64,000 nucleotides of DNA from positions 48,180 to 112,179 of the forward strand of contig NZ_BMVR01000006.1 in the NCBI RefSeq assembly GCF_014650815.1, in the 5' to 3' direction. The first letter of the stretch is position 1. Each line of letters opens with the position of its first letter. The stretch comes from Streptomyces flavofungini (GTDB taxonomy: Bacteria > Actinomycetota > Actinomycetes > Streptomycetales > Streptomycetaceae). The notes beneath the pieces are model-generated. The model did no database searches, had not been told where the DNA came from, and worked only from the letters and a program-made list of their open reading frames with translations. The translations under genes and the position numbers were made by a program. Shown in pieces: positions 28,557 to 37,527 of this stretch.

Positions 28557-29657
28557 GTGACTCACCCCTTCCTTGACCTGGCGCCGCTGGGCGCCGCGCA
28601 CTTCGCCGCCATCGAGGACCGGGTGGCCCGGCTCCTGGACACCGAGCAGGACGTCGTGATCATGCAGGGCGAGGCGCTGCTGCCCCTGGAGGGCTGTATC
28701 CGGGGCGCCGCCAGGCCCGGCACGAAGGCCCTGAACGTGATCACCGGCCCGTACGGGCAGACGTTCGGGAACTGGCTGCGGGACTGCGGCGCGACGGTCG
28801 TGGACCTGGCGGTGCCGTTCCACACGGCGGTGACGGCCGCGCAGGTCGAGGAGGCGTTCGCCGCGCACCCGGACATCGACTTCGTGTCCCTGGTGCACGC
28901 GGAGGCGGCGACCGGCAACACCAACCCCGTGGCGGGGATCGGCGAGGTCGTGCGGGCGCACGGCGCGCTGTTCATGCTGGACGCGGTGGCGTCGGTGGCC
29001 GCCGAGCCGCTGCTGCCGGACGCGTGGGGCGTGGACCTGTGCGTGATCGGCGCGCAGAAGGCGATGGGCGGTCCGGCGGGGGTTTCGGCGGTGTCGGTGA
29101 GCGAGCGCGCCTGGCAGCGCATGGCCGCGAACCCGCAGGCGCCGCGCCGCTCGTACCTCTCCCTCCTGGACTGGAAGGAGCGCTGGATCGACGGCGGCCG
29201 CAAGGCGCTCCTGCACGCCCCGGCGCAGTTGGAGATGCTGGCCCTGGAGGCGTGTGTGGAGCGCATCGAGGCGGAGGGCCTGACCGCCCTGATGGGGCGG
29301 CACGCGACGGCCGCGACGGCGACGCGCGCGGGCGCCCTGGCGCTCGGCGGGGGTCTGGAGCCGTATGTGTACGAGGCCGGGGACGCCGCGCCGGTCGCGA
29401 CGACGCTGCGGGCCCCGCGGGGCGTGGACGCCGCCGACCTGGTCGCGCGGGCGCTGGCCGCCGATCCGGTGCTTCCGCTGGTCGCGGGCGGTGGCGCGCT
29501 GGCCAAGGAGATGATCCGCGTCAACCACTACGGTCCGGACGCGACGCGCGGCGTCGTGCACGCGTCACTGGCGGCGCTGGGTGCGGCGATGGGCGAGGTC
29601 GGGCTCGGCGTGGACCTGGAGGCCGCCCGCCGCGCCGTCACCGACACCTGGGCGTAG
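28557..29657 (+). CDS. Class V PLP-dependent aminotransferase (alanine-glyoxylate type)
   Basis: 366 residues. Conserved parts: VITGPYGQTFGNWLRDCGA near 60-78, LVHAEAATGNTNPV near 110-123, LFMLDAVASVAAEPL near 138-152 and the PLP lysine in CVIGAQKAMGGPAGVSA near 161-177. This pattern fits serine/alanine-glyoxylate or pyruvate aminotransferases in the cytoplasm. The start is GTG at 28557; the ribosome site is weak (GAAGCGAG). Substrate is not determinable. Followed by paired repeat cores. Confidence 0.87.
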   Translation: MTHPFLDLAPLGAAHFAAIEDRVARLLDTEQDVVIMQGEALLPLEGCIRGAARPGTKALNVITGPYGQTFGNWLRDCGATVVDLAVPFHTAVTAAQVEEAFAAHPDIDFVSLVHAEAATGNTNPVAGIGEVVRAHGALFMLDAVASVAAEPLLPDAWGVDLCVIGAQKAMGGPAGVSAVSVSERAWQRMAANPQAPRRSYLSLLDWKERWIDGGRKALLHAPAQLEMLALEACVERIEAEGLTALMGRHATAATATRAGALALGGGLEPYVYEAGDAAPVATTLRAPRGVDAADLVARALAADPVLPLVAGGGALAKEMIRVNHYGPDATRGVVHASLAALGAAMGEVGLGVDLEAARRAVTDTWA

Positions 29658-29666
29658 GCCTGGTTG

Positions 29667-29760
29667 AGCGCCGATCGCGCTCCGCGCTCGTCCTCAAGCG
29701 CCGGACGGGCTCTTCGAGCCCGCCGCACCATGAACGGGACAGCCCGTCCGGCGTCTGCCG
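29667..29760. repeat. Dispersed repeat cores in inverted pair, copy F
   Basis: CGCTCGTCCTCAAGCGCCGG-ACGGGCT (about 29686-29712) faces AGCCCGTCCGGCGTCTGCC (about 29741-29759). The pair could form a stem of about 19 bp around a 28-nt loop after the aminotransferase gene, consistent with a terminator. Confidence 0.75.
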
Positions 29761-30111
29761 AAATCATGATTCACGCACTGCGATAAAGCGCTCCAGGGCA
29801 ATTTCCCCGTGCGCTTTCATGAATTCTTTATGAGTGCAGCTTCCCGTATTCTTCTGCCCGCTTTCCGAGGCCCTAAACACAAAGGTTTCGCCAGCACCAA
29901 CCACCGTAATTCGGGCACGTCTCATCGAGATTACACGGCTGTGACGTACTCCACAGCAAGCCCGTTTTGTCGGAAGTAAATCCGTCGATACCGTCACAAA
30001 ACCCCAGCGATTCATGCGGGCGCCCGCGCCTGCGTGATAACACACGAGAGCGCCGCGCGTAACCCCTTCCCCCGATGCAATCCCAGAAATTGCTCGGTAA
30101 ATTCAATCCGC
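29761..30111. other. Low-GC region upstream of ectA
   Basis: About 350 nt with clearly lower GC (roughly 50-55% by eye, against about 72% around it). It holds an opposite-strand ORF of 53-93 codons (29764-30045) whose third positions lack Streptomyces bias and which has no ribosome site. It probably contains the osmotically regulated ect promoter. A TAAATT at 30098-30103 lies 8 nt before the ectA ATG, which also lacks a Shine-Dalgarno sequence, so a leaderless ectA transcript is possible. Confidence 0.5.
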
Positions 30112-30669
30112 ATGACCGCTGCACAAGCCGATCTACCGACCGACCTGCAAGCGAAATTCCTTGAAATGCCCGAGGGCCTGCGGCTCGACACCCCGGAGGT
30201 CGCCGACGGCGCCGCCATCTGGCGGATCGCCCGCGACTCGAAGGTCCTCGACCTGAACTCCTCGTACAGCTACCTGCTGTGGTGTCGCGACTTCGCGGCG
30301 ACGTCCGTCGTGGCCAGGGACACCGGCGGCGAGACCGTCGGCTTCATCACCGGCTACATCCGCCCCGACAAGCCGCGCACCCTGGTGGTCTGGCAGGTGG
30401 CCGTCGACCACGCGCAGCGTGGCCGGGGCCTCGCCGGTGCGCTGCTCGACGGCCTGGCCGCGAAGGTCGCGGACCGGCACGGGTTCGACGCCCTGGAGAC
30501 GACCATCACGCCGGGCAACACCGCATCCGAGCGCCTGTTCACCTCCTTCGCGGAGCGGCACGGGGCGCGCGTCGAGCGGACCGTGCTGTTCGACGCGGCC
30601 CTGTTCCCCGGCGACGACGGCGGGCACGAGCCCGAGGTCCTGTACGACATCGCGCCACTCTTCCGCTGA
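30112..30669 (+). CDS. ectA: L-2,4-diaminobutyrate N-acetyltransferase EctA
   Basis: 185 residues of the GNAT family. LRLDTPEVADGAAIWRIARD near 20-39 and LDLNSSYSYLLWCRDF near 44-59 are EctA signatures; the acetyl-CoA loop QRGRGLAGALLDGL lies near 102-115. It makes N-gamma-acetyl-L-2,4-diaminobutyrate for ectoine. ATG at 30112 is the only sensible start. First gene of ectABCD. Confidence 0.97.
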   Translation: MTAAQADLPTDLQAKFLEMPEGLRLDTPEVADGAAIWRIARDSKVLDLNSSYSYLLWCRDFAATSVVARDTGGETVGFITGYIRPDKPRTLVVWQVAVDHAQRGRGLAGALLDGLAAKVADRHGFDALETTITPGNTASERLFTSFAERHGARVERTVLFDAALFPGDDGGHEPEVLYDIAPLFR

Positions 30670-30777
30670 CCGGCCGGCAGCCGCGCCCGTGGGCCTGACG
30701 CACCGTCACATGCCCCTGGCGCCGTCCCAGTCCACTCAGAACCCCGCACGACCAATCCATCTCCCAGGAGATCCGCT

Positions 30778-32049
30778 GTGACCATCACCCAGCCCGACCT
30801 GAGCGTCTTCGAGACCCTGGAGTCGGAGGTGCGCAGCTACTGCCGCGGTTGGCCCACCGTCTTCGACCGCGCGCAGGGCAGCCGCATGTTCGACGAGGAC
30901 GGCCATGAGTACCTCGACTTCTTCGCCGGGGCCGGCTCGCTCAACTACGGCCACAACAACCCGGTCCTCAAACGAGCCCTCATCGACTACCTGGAGCGCG
31001 ACGGCGTCACGCACGGCCTCGACATGTCGACGACGGCCAAGCGCGCGTTCCTGGAGTCGTTCCAGAACCTGATCCTGCGCCCGCGCGACCTGCCGTACAA
31101 GGTCATGTTCCCGGGCCCGACGGGCACCAACGCGGTGGAGTCCGCGCTGAAGCTGGCCCGCAAGGTCAAGGGCCGCGAGTCGATCGTGTCCTTCACCAAC
31201 GCCTTCCACGGCATGTCGCTCGGCTCGCTCGCGGTGACCGGCAACGCCTTCAAGCGGGCGGGCGCGGGCATCCCGCTGGTGCACGGCACGCCGATGCCCT
31301 TCGACCACTACCTCGACGACTCGATGCCGGACTTCCTGTGGTTCGAGCGGCTCCTGGAGGACCAGGGCTCGGGCCTGAACAAGCCCGCCGCGGTGATCGT
31401 GGAGACCGTGCAGGGCGAGGGCGGCATCAACGTCGCGCGCGCCGAGTGGCTGCGCTCGCTCGCCGACCTGTGCCGCCGCCAGGACATGCTCCTGATCGTC
31501 GACGACATCCAGATGGGCTGCGGCCGCACCGGCGCGTTCTTCTCCTTCGAGGAGGCGGGCATCGTGCCGGACATCGTCACGGTGTCCAAGTCCATCAGCG
31601 GCTACGGCATGCCGATGGCGCTCACGCTCTTCAAGCCGGAGCTCGACGTGTGGGAGCCGGGCGAGCACAACGGCACCTTCCGCGGCAACAACCCGGCGTT
31701 CGTGACGGCCGCCGCCACCCTGGAGACCTACTGGGCCGACGGCTCGGCGATGGAGAAGCAGACCCAGGCCCGCGGCGAGCAGATCGAGCAGGCGCTGGTC
31801 GCCATCGCCGACGAGAACGGCGACGCCATCGAGGAGTACCGCGGCCGCGGCATGGTGTGGGGCATCGAGTTCCGTGACAAGGACCGCGCGGGCGCCATCG
31901 CCAAGCGCGCCTTCGAACTCGGCCTGCTCATCGAGACGTCCGGCCCGCAGAGCGAGGTCGTCAAGCTGCTCCCGGCCCTGACCATCACGGCCGACGAGCT
32001 GGACGAGGGCCTGCGCACGCTCGCCCGCGCGGTCCGCGAGACCGCTTGA
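30778..32049 (+). CDS. ectB: Diaminobutyrate-2-oxoglutarate transaminase EctB
   Basis: 423 residues, class III PLP aminotransferase. GPTGTNAVESALKLARK near 113-129, VDDIQMGCGRTG near 241-252 and the PLP lysine K271 in TVSKSISGYGMPM are present. It converts aspartate semialdehyde to L-2,4-diaminobutyrate. The start is GTG at 30778 behind AGGAGAT. It follows ectA by 108 nt. Confidence 0.97.
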   Translation: MTITQPDLSVFETLESEVRSYCRGWPTVFDRAQGSRMFDEDGHEYLDFFAGAGSLNYGHNNPVLKRALIDYLERDGVTHGLDMSTTAKRAFLESFQNLILRPRDLPYKVMFPGPTGTNAVESALKLARKVKGRESIVSFTNAFHGMSLGSLAVTGNAFKRAGAGIPLVHGTPMPFDHYLDDSMPDFLWFERLLEDQGSGLNKPAAVIVETVQGEGGINVARAEWLRSLADLCRRQDMLLIVDDIQMGCGRTGAFFSFEEAGIVPDIVTVSKSISGYGMPMALTLFKPELDVWEPGEHNGTFRGNNPAFVTAAATLETYWADGSAMEKQTQARGEQIEQALVAIADENGDAIEEYRGRGMVWGIEFRDKDRAGAIAKRAFELGLLIETSGPQSEVVKLLPALTITADELDEGLRTLARAVRETA

Positions 32050-32145
32050 GCGGACGCCCGCGCCGCGCCCCCGGCCGCGTACCCACGCGTACCGCACCCG
32101 TGACAGCACGCACAGAAACACGCACAGAAGAGGAACTGACTGACC

Positions 32146-32547
32146 GTGATCGTCCGCTCGTTCAAGGACATTGAAGGCACCGACCGGCACGTCAAGGCCG
32201 CGTCGGGCACCTGGGAGAGCAAGCGCATCGTGCTCGCCAAGGAGCGCGTCGGCTTCTCGTTGCACGAGACCGTGCTCTACGCCGGTACGGAGACGAGCAT
32301 GTGGTACGCCAACCACATCGAGGCCGTCGTCTGCACCGAGGGCGTGGCCGAGCTGACCAACGACGAGACCGGCGAGACCTTCACCATCACGCCGGGCACG
32401 ATGTACCTGCTCGACGGGCACGAGAAGCACACGATGCGCATCAAGGAGGACTTCCGCTGCCTGTGCGTGTTCAATCCGCCGGTGACGGGCCGCGAGGACC
32501 ACGACGAGAACGGCGTGTACCCGCTGCTCACCGAGCCGGAGGCGTGA
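32146..32547 (+). CDS. ectC: L-ectoine synthase EctC
   Basis: 133 residues of the cupin family. MIVRSFKDIEGTDRHVKA at the start and TPGTMYLLDGHEKHTMRIKE near 84-103 are EctC signatures. It cyclises N-gamma-acetyl-diaminobutyrate to ectoine. The start is GTG at 32146, with AGAGGAA upstream. 96 nt after ectB. Confidence 0.97.
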   Translation: MIVRSFKDIEGTDRHVKAASGTWESKRIVLAKERVGFSLHETVLYAGTETSMWYANHIEAVVCTEGVAELTNDETGETFTITPGTMYLLDGHEKHTMRIKEDFRCLCVFNPPVTGREDHDENGVYPLLTEPEA

Positions 32548-32611
32548 TCCGCCGCTGACGGAAGAGACATCCCGGACAGGGCCGTACGTGAGAGGAGAGG
32601 CAGGCAACACC

Positions 32612-33511
32612 ATGACCACCGCACCCGGACGAACCGCCGACCTGTACCCGACCCGAGGCACCGACGAGGTCCTCATCGAGCGCAAGGACCCCGTGGTGTG
32701 GTCCGCGCCGGGTACGCCGGGGCCCTTCACCGGCGAGGACCTGGCGGGGTTCGAACGCGACGGCTTCCGGGCCATCGAGCAACTGCTCACGCCCGAGGAA
32801 GTCGTGGAGTACCACGCCGAGTTGGAGCGGCTGGTCCACGACCCGGCGATGCGCGCGAGCGAGCGCTCCATCGTCGAGCCGCGCTCCCAGGAGATCCGGT
32901 CGATCTTCGAGGTGCACAAGATCAGTGAGATCTTCGGCCGCCTCGCCGCCGACCCGCGGGTGGTGGGCCGCGCCCGCCAGATCCTCGGCTCCGACGTGTA
33001 CGTCCACCAGTCCCGGATCAACGTCAAGCCGGGCTTCGGGGCGTCGGGCTTCTACTGGCACTCGGACTTCGAGACCTGGCACGCCGAGGACGGCCTCGCG
33101 AACATGCGGACCGTGTCGGTGTCGATCGCGCTCACGAAGAACCACGACACCAACGGCGGGCTCATGATCATGCCCGGCTCGCACCGGACGTTCCTCGGCT
33201 GCGCGGGCGCGACGCCGAAGGACAACTACAAGAAGTCGCTGCAGATGCAGGACGCGGGCACGCCGTCCGACGAGGCGCTGACCAAGCTCGCCGGGGAGTA
33301 CGGCATCCGCCTGTTCACCGGCGAGGCGGGCTCGGCGACCTGGTTCGACTGCAACGCCATGCACGGCTCCGGCGACAACATCACGCCCTACCCGCGCTCG
33401 AACGTCTTCCTCGTCTTCAACAGCGTGGAGAACGCGGCGGTCGAGCCGTTCGCGGCGCCGGTGCGGCGGCCCGAGTACATCGGGGCCAGGGACTTCACAC
33501 CGGTGGGGTGA
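32612..33511 (+). CDS. ectD: Ectoine hydroxylase EctD
   Basis: 299 residues of the PhyH-type Fe(II)/2-oxoglutarate dioxygenases. Iron ligands His150 and Asp152 occur in GFYWHSDFETWH, and the distal His251 in CNAMHGSGDN. It converts ectoine to 5-hydroxyectoine. ATG 32612 has AGGAGAGG upstream; an in-frame GTG at 32588 is possible but overlaps that ribosome site. Last gene of the cluster, ended by a strong hairpin. Confidence 0.97.
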   Translation: MTTAPGRTADLYPTRGTDEVLIERKDPVVWSAPGTPGPFTGEDLAGFERDGFRAIEQLLTPEEVVEYHAELERLVHDPAMRASERSIVEPRSQEIRSIFEVHKISEIFGRLAADPRVVGRARQILGSDVYVHQSRINVKPGFGASGFYWHSDFETWHAEDGLANMRTVSVSIALTKNHDTNGGLMIMPGSHRTFLGCAGATPKDNYKKSLQMQDAGTPSDEALTKLAGEYGIRLFTGEAGSATWFDCNAMHGSGDNITPYPRSNVFLVFNSVENAAVEPFAAPVRRPEYIGARDFTPVG

Positions 33512-33540
33512 CGTCCTGACGCGCTGAGCCGCACGGCCGA

Positions 33541-33582
33541 CGGCGGTGGCCCGGCACCTTCTCCGGTGCCGGGCCACCGCCG
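33541..33582. terminator. Hairpin terminator between ectD and the OYE gene
   Basis: An 18-bp perfect stem (33541-33558 with 33565-33582) around a TTCTCC loop. No T-tract follows directly, only GTCGCCGTTT. It lies between convergent genes and may serve both. Confidence 0.85.
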
Positions 33583-33610
33583 TCGCCGTTTCCGCTCGCG
33601 GGATACCGGG

Positions 33611-34681
33611 TCACGCAGACCGCAGCGCCGGGTAGTCCGTGTAGCCCTTGGCGTCGCCGCCGTAGAACGTGGACTGGTCCGGCGTGTTGTACGGACCGCG
33701 GGTCTTCAGACGGGCCGGGAGGTCCGGGTTGGCGAGGAACAGGGAGCCGAAGGAGACCAGGTCGGCGGTGCCTTCCTCGATCAGGGCCAGGTCGTCGTGA
33801 CCGGTGGGACCCTCGGTCGCGGGGTTGAGGATGAACGTGCCGCTGAACTCCTTGCGCAGCGCCTGCGTCAGCTCGCGGATCTCACCGACCTCCATGATGT
33901 GCAGATAGGCGAGGCCGAGGGCGTTCAGCTCCGCCACCAGGGCGAGGTAGGCCTCCCCCGGGTCGGGCTCGTGGATGCCGTTGAAGGGGTTGCCGGGCGA
34001 GAGGCGGATACCCGTGCGGTCGGCGCCGATCTCGGCGGCGACGGCCCTGGCGACCTCGACGGCGAAGCGGATGCGCTTCGCCGGGGAGCCGCCCCACTCG
34101 TCGGTGCGCTGGTTGGAGCCCGGCGCGAGGAACTGGTGGATCAGATAGCCGTTGGCGCCGTGCAGCTCGACGCCGTCGAAGCCCGCCTCGATGGCGTTGC
34201 GGGCCGCCGCCACGAACTCGCCGATGGTGGCGCGCACCTCGTCGCCGGTCAGCTCGCGGGGCGTGATGTAGTCCTTCGGTCCCTCGTGGGTGTAGACCTG
34301 CCCCTCGGCGGCGATCGGGGACGGGCCGACGTTCACCAGTCCATCGGGCAGCAGCGAGGGGTGGCCGATGCGGCCCGCGTGCATGAGCTGGGCGAAGATC
34401 AGGCCGCCCGCGGCGTGCACGGCGTCGGTGACCTTGCGCCAGCCCGCGATCTGCTCGGCGCTGTGCAGGCCCGGGGTGTCCGGGTAGCCCTGGCCCACGG
34501 CGGAGGGCTGCACGCCCTCCGTGATGACCAGGCCGGCGCTGGCGCGCTGGGCGTAGTACTCGACGACGAGGTCGGTGGGGACGCCGCCCGCGCCCGCCCG
34601 GCTGCGGGTCATCGGCGCCAGGGCGATGCGGTTGGTGAGGGACACGCCGTGCAGGTCGATGGGGTCGAATGCGGTGGTCAT
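33611..34681 (-). CDS. Old yellow enzyme family alkene reductase (NemA-like)
   Basis: 356 residues. FMN-binding and active-site features: NRIALAPMTRSRA near 17-29, QLMHAGRIGHPSLLPDG near 98-114, GVELHGANGYLIHQFLAP near 171-188 with the His/Asn pair, and TDEWGGS near 193-199. It reduces activated C=C bonds or nitro compounds using NAD(P)H. ATG 34681 was preferred over an adjacent GTG; CTGGAG precedes it. It is divergent from a MarR regulator, with a pair of palindromes between them. Confidence 0.93.
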   Translation of the reverse strand: MTTAFDPIDLHGVSLTNRIALAPMTRSRAGAGGVPTDLVVEYYAQRASAGLVITEGVQPSAVGQGYPDTPGLHSAEQIAGWRKVTDAVHAAGGLIFAQLMHAGRIGHPSLLPDGLVNVGPSPIAAEGQVYTHEGPKDYITPRELTGDEVRATIGEFVAAARNAIEAGFDGVELHGANGYLIHQFLAPGSNQRTDEWGGSPAKRIRFAVEVARAVAAEIGADRTGIRLSPGNPFNGIHEPDPGEAYLALVAELNALGLAYLHIMEVGEIRELTQALRKEFSGTFILNPATEGPTGHDDLALIEEGTADLVSFGSLFLANPDLPARLKTRGPYNTPDQSTFYGGDAKGYTDYPALRSA

Positions 34682-34704
34682 CACAGCTCCAGGGCGTACG
34701 AAGG

Positions 34705-34761
34705 TTGGTCGGCCAAGTAATTCAACCGCGAGCCACTGTAGCGCATTCCTTGGCCGACCAA
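34705..34761. promoter_or_regulatory. Paired palindromes between the OYE and MarR genes
   Basis: TTGGTCGGCCAA (34705-34716) and TTGGCCGACCAA (34750-34761) are exact inverses of each other and each is a near-palindrome. They are 45 bp apart, about four helical turns, in the 165-nt divergent region. This is the expected form of MarR-family operators controlling both genes. Confidence 0.75.
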
Positions 34762-34846
34762 GTTAATCTCTGGAGGGAACCAGGACGACACTGGTGGAGG
34801 ATGGCGACGGCGGACAGCGCCGGACCGGCGAAGGGCAGGAGCTGCG

Positions 34847-35386
34847 ATGAAGGCCGACACAGGGACGGCGGGGGCCGCGCAGGCCGACCCCGCGTGTATC
34901 GAGCGGCTGCCGCTGGCCGCCCAGGACGGGCCGGCCAGCATGGTGATCAGCCGGGTGGCCCGGCTGCACCGGATCGCGGCGGGCAAGCTCCTGAAGGGGC
35001 TCGGCCTCTACCCCGGCCAGGAATTCGTGATGATGCACCTGTGGGACACGGGCCCGGTGCGCCAGTCCGACCTGATCAAGGTCGTCGACCTCGACCCGTC
35101 GACGGTCACCAAGATGCTGCAGCGCCTGGAACAGGCCGGGCACGTACGGCGGCGGCCCGACCCGGACGACCGCCGGGCCGTGCTCGTCGAGGCGACCGAT
35201 TCGAGCTGCGGGCTGCTCACCGAAGTGCGGCGCGCCTGGGGCGAGTTGGAGGACCACACCCTCGCCGGTCTGGACCCGGACGAGCGGACGGAGCTGGCCC
35301 GGCTGCTCACCCGGGTCGAGACCAACCTCTGCGTGGAGACGGCGGACTGCCCGGAGGAGGCGCGGCGGGAGGCGCTGCGCGGGTAG
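34847..35386 (+). CDS. MarR-family transcriptional regulator
   Basis: 179 residues. The winged helix covers about 30-130: GLYPGQEFVMMHLWDTGPVR, then SDLIKVVDLDPSTVTKMLQRLEQAGHVRRRPDPDDRR with the recognition helix and wing. A short acidic C-terminus contains two Cys (LCVETADCPEE, near 162-172), which might sense oxidants or electrophiles, a speculation consistent with the neighbouring OYE reductase. ATG at 34847 with AGGAGCTGCG upstream. Confidence 0.9.
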   Translation: MKADTGTAGAAQADPACIERLPLAAQDGPASMVISRVARLHRIAAGKLLKGLGLYPGQEFVMMHLWDTGPVRQSDLIKVVDLDPSTVTKMLQRLEQAGHVRRRPDPDDRRAVLVEATDSSCGLLTEVRRAWGELEDHTLAGLDPDERTELARLLTRVETNLCVETADCPEEARREALRG

Positions 35387-35454
35387 GGCAGCGGGTCCGG
35401 GGCAGGGCGGCCTCAGCCCGCCCCGGTCCCGGCCCTCCGGCCCGCCCCGGCTCC

Positions 35455-36594
35455 TCAGCTCTCGCCGAGAGCCTCCAGGAGCCGGTCCACGTCGGCCTCC
35501 GTGTTGTACAGGTGGAAGGCCGCCCGCAGTTGGCCCGCGCGGTCCGACACCTCGATGCCCGCCGCGCTCAACTCCGCCTGGCGGAAACCCAGTCCGGGCA
35601 CCGACACGATGGGCGACCCGGGCGCGGCCACCGGCTCGTGGCCGAGCGCCGCGAGACCGGCGCGGAAGCGGTCCGCGAGCGCCAGGTCATGGGCGCGGAT
35701 CGCGGCCACCCCCAGCTCCTCGATCACGGCCAGGGAGTGCCGGGCGCCCGCGTACGCGAACAGGCTCGGACTCTCGTCGAACCGCCGTGCGGAGCGGGCT
35801 AGTTCGGTGATCGGGCCGTAGCAGCTGTCCCAGGGACGCTCGCCCGCGACCCAGCCCGCGAAGAGCGGGGGCACACCGCCGAAGGCCGCGGGCGCGCCGG
35901 GGTCCTCCGGGCCGTCGGGGACCACGAAGAACGCGACGCCCCGCGGACAGGTGAGCCACTTGAAGGCCACCGACGACAGGAAGTCCACGTCGGCGATGTG
36001 CTCGACGAGGTCCAGCCAGCCCGTCGCCTGCGAGGCGTCCAGGTAGAGGCGGGCGCCGTGCCCGCGGGTCGCGGCGCGCAGCGCGGGCAGGTCGACGATC
36101 CGGCCGTCCGCCGACTGGGCCGCGGACACCGCGACCAGGGCGGTGCCCGGGCGCACGGACTCCGCGATCCGCTCCAGCGGCACGGTACGGACCTTCAGGT
36201 CGCCGCGTACGTGGAAGGGGTTCACCGTCGAGCTGAAGTCGCCCTCGGCGGTGAGGACTTCGGCGCCCGCCGGCAGCGAGGCGGCGACCAGACCGCTGTA
36301 CACGGCGACGGACGCGCCCACCGCGACCCGGCTCGGCGCCACTCCGACCAGGCGGGCGAAGGCGGCGCGGGCCGCCTCCACGTCCGCGAACATGTCGGCG
36401 GGGCGGCCCTCCGCCACCGACAGGGTCGCCTCGTGCATGGCGCGGACGGCGCGGCCCGGCAGCAGGCCGGTGCTCGCGCTGTTCAGGTAGGTGGTCCTGG
36501 CGGTGAACTCGGTACGTACGAGCGCTTCGAACGCGGCGGAGGTCGAGGCGGAGGTCGGGACGGTCTGGACGGGGCCCTGGCCGGAAGTCTCCAT
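35455..36594 (-). CDS. Class V aminotransferase-fold protein (cysteine desulfurase-like)
   Basis: 379 residues. The PLP-fold features are TYLNSASTGLLPG near 34-46, YLDASQATGWLDL near 188-200 and the lysine in FLSSVAFKWLTCPRGVAFF near 207-225. It resembles Csd/isopenicillin N epimerase-like proteins that catalyse racemisation, desulfuration or lyase reactions. ATG at 36594; no strong ribosome site. Reaction unknown. Confidence 0.8.
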   Translation of the reverse strand: METSGQGPVQTVPTSASTSAAFEALVRTEFTARTTYLNSASTGLLPGRAVRAMHEATLSVAEGRPADMFADVEAARAAFARLVGVAPSRVAVGASVAVYSGLVAASLPAGAEVLTAEGDFSSTVNPFHVRGDLKVRTVPLERIAESVRPGTALVAVSAAQSADGRIVDLPALRAATRGHGARLYLDASQATGWLDLVEHIADVDFLSSVAFKWLTCPRGVAFFVVPDGPEDPGAPAAFGGVPPLFAGWVAGERPWDSCYGPITELARSARRFDESPSLFAYAGARHSLAVIEELGVAAIRAHDLALADRFRAGLAALGHEPVAAPGSPIVSVPGLGFRQAELSAAGIEVSDRAGQLRAAFHLYNTEADVDRLLEALGES

Positions 36595-36706
36595 GAGGTC
36601 ACTGTGCCGCCTCGGCCGGGCCCGGTCCATTGCGGATGCCTGACCCGTACCGCTTAGCGATGCTTACCCGTGGGCCCTGACCAGGGCTTCCGCCGTCCGG
36701 CGCAGA

Positions 36707-37438
36707 TCAGTCGCGGGGCGGGACCGCGCAGCCGTCGGGGCCGCAGGCGTCGCCGTCGGCGCCTTCCTCCGCGAGCACCGTCAGCGGTGAGCGCGCGCCC
36801 CACGCCTGCTCCAGGGCCTGCGTGAAGACCTCGGCGGGCTGGGCGCCGGAGACGCCGAACTTCCGGTCGAGCACGAAGAACGGCACGCCGTTCGCGCCCA
36901 GCTCGGCGGCCTCGCGCTCGTCCGCGCGGACCGCGTCGGCGTACGCGTCGGGGTCGGCGAGGACCCCGCGGGCCGCCGCCGCGTCGAGGCCCGCGTCCGC
37001 CGCGAGGGCGATCAGGCGCTCGTCGTCGTCGAAGACCGAGCGCTCCTCGGCGAAGTTGGCGGTGTAGAACGCGCCGATGAGGCGGTCCTGGGCGGCCTGG
37101 CCACCCTGCTCCTTGGCGAAGTGCAGCAGGCGGTGCATGTCGAAGGTGTTGCCGTGGTCGCGGCCCTCGGTGCGGTACGCGAGACCCTCGGCCGCCGCGT
37201 TGTCGCCGAGGCGGCGCTCGGCGTCCTTCGCCTGGTCCTCCGTCATGCCGTACTTCTGCGCCAGCATCGGGATCACGGCCGCCGTGTCGCCCTTCGGGCG
37301 GTTCGGGTCCAGCTCGAAGGAGCGGTGGATCACCTCTACGGCGTCCTGGTGCGGGAAGGCCTTCAGGGCCTTCTCGAAGCGGGCCTTGCCCACGTAGCAC
37401 CAGGGGCAGGCGATGTCGCTCCAGATCTCGACGCGCAT
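36707..37438 (-). CDS. DsbA-family oxidoreductase (FrnE-like)
   Basis: 243 residues. The thioredoxin-fold active site CPWC is at residues 11-14 in EIWSDIACPWCYVGK, and a cis-Pro loop NGVPFFVLDRKFGVSGAQ lies near 180-197. No signal peptide, so cytoplasmic, as in the FrnE/polyketide-associated subgroup. A C-terminal CGPDGC motif (near 233-238) adds a second Cys pair. ATG 37438 has GAGGAAG upstream. Confidence 0.92.
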   Translation of the reverse strand: MRVEIWSDIACPWCYVGKARFEKALKAFPHQDAVEVIHRSFELDPNRPKGDTAAVIPMLAQKYGMTEDQAKDAERRLGDNAAAEGLAYRTEGRDHGNTFDMHRLLHFAKEQGGQAAQDRLIGAFYTANFAEERSVFDDDERLIALAADAGLDAAAARGVLADPDAYADAVRADEREAAELGANGVPFFVLDRKFGVSGAQPAEVFTQALEQAWGARSPLTVLAEEGADGDACGPDGCAVPPRD

Positions 37439-37527
37439 GTGGTTCTTCCTCGGGTCGTACGAAACGGAGACGTCCTCCGCGTCTGTGCAACCCGGGGCCG
37501 GAGTGTTCCATTCCCACCCGGCGGCGG

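Noticed and set aside
29764..30045. Minus-strand ORF of up to 93 codons before ectA
   Set aside because: About 57% G/C at third positions in the 53-codon part, no ribosome site, and no recognised family. Kept only as part of the low-GC region.
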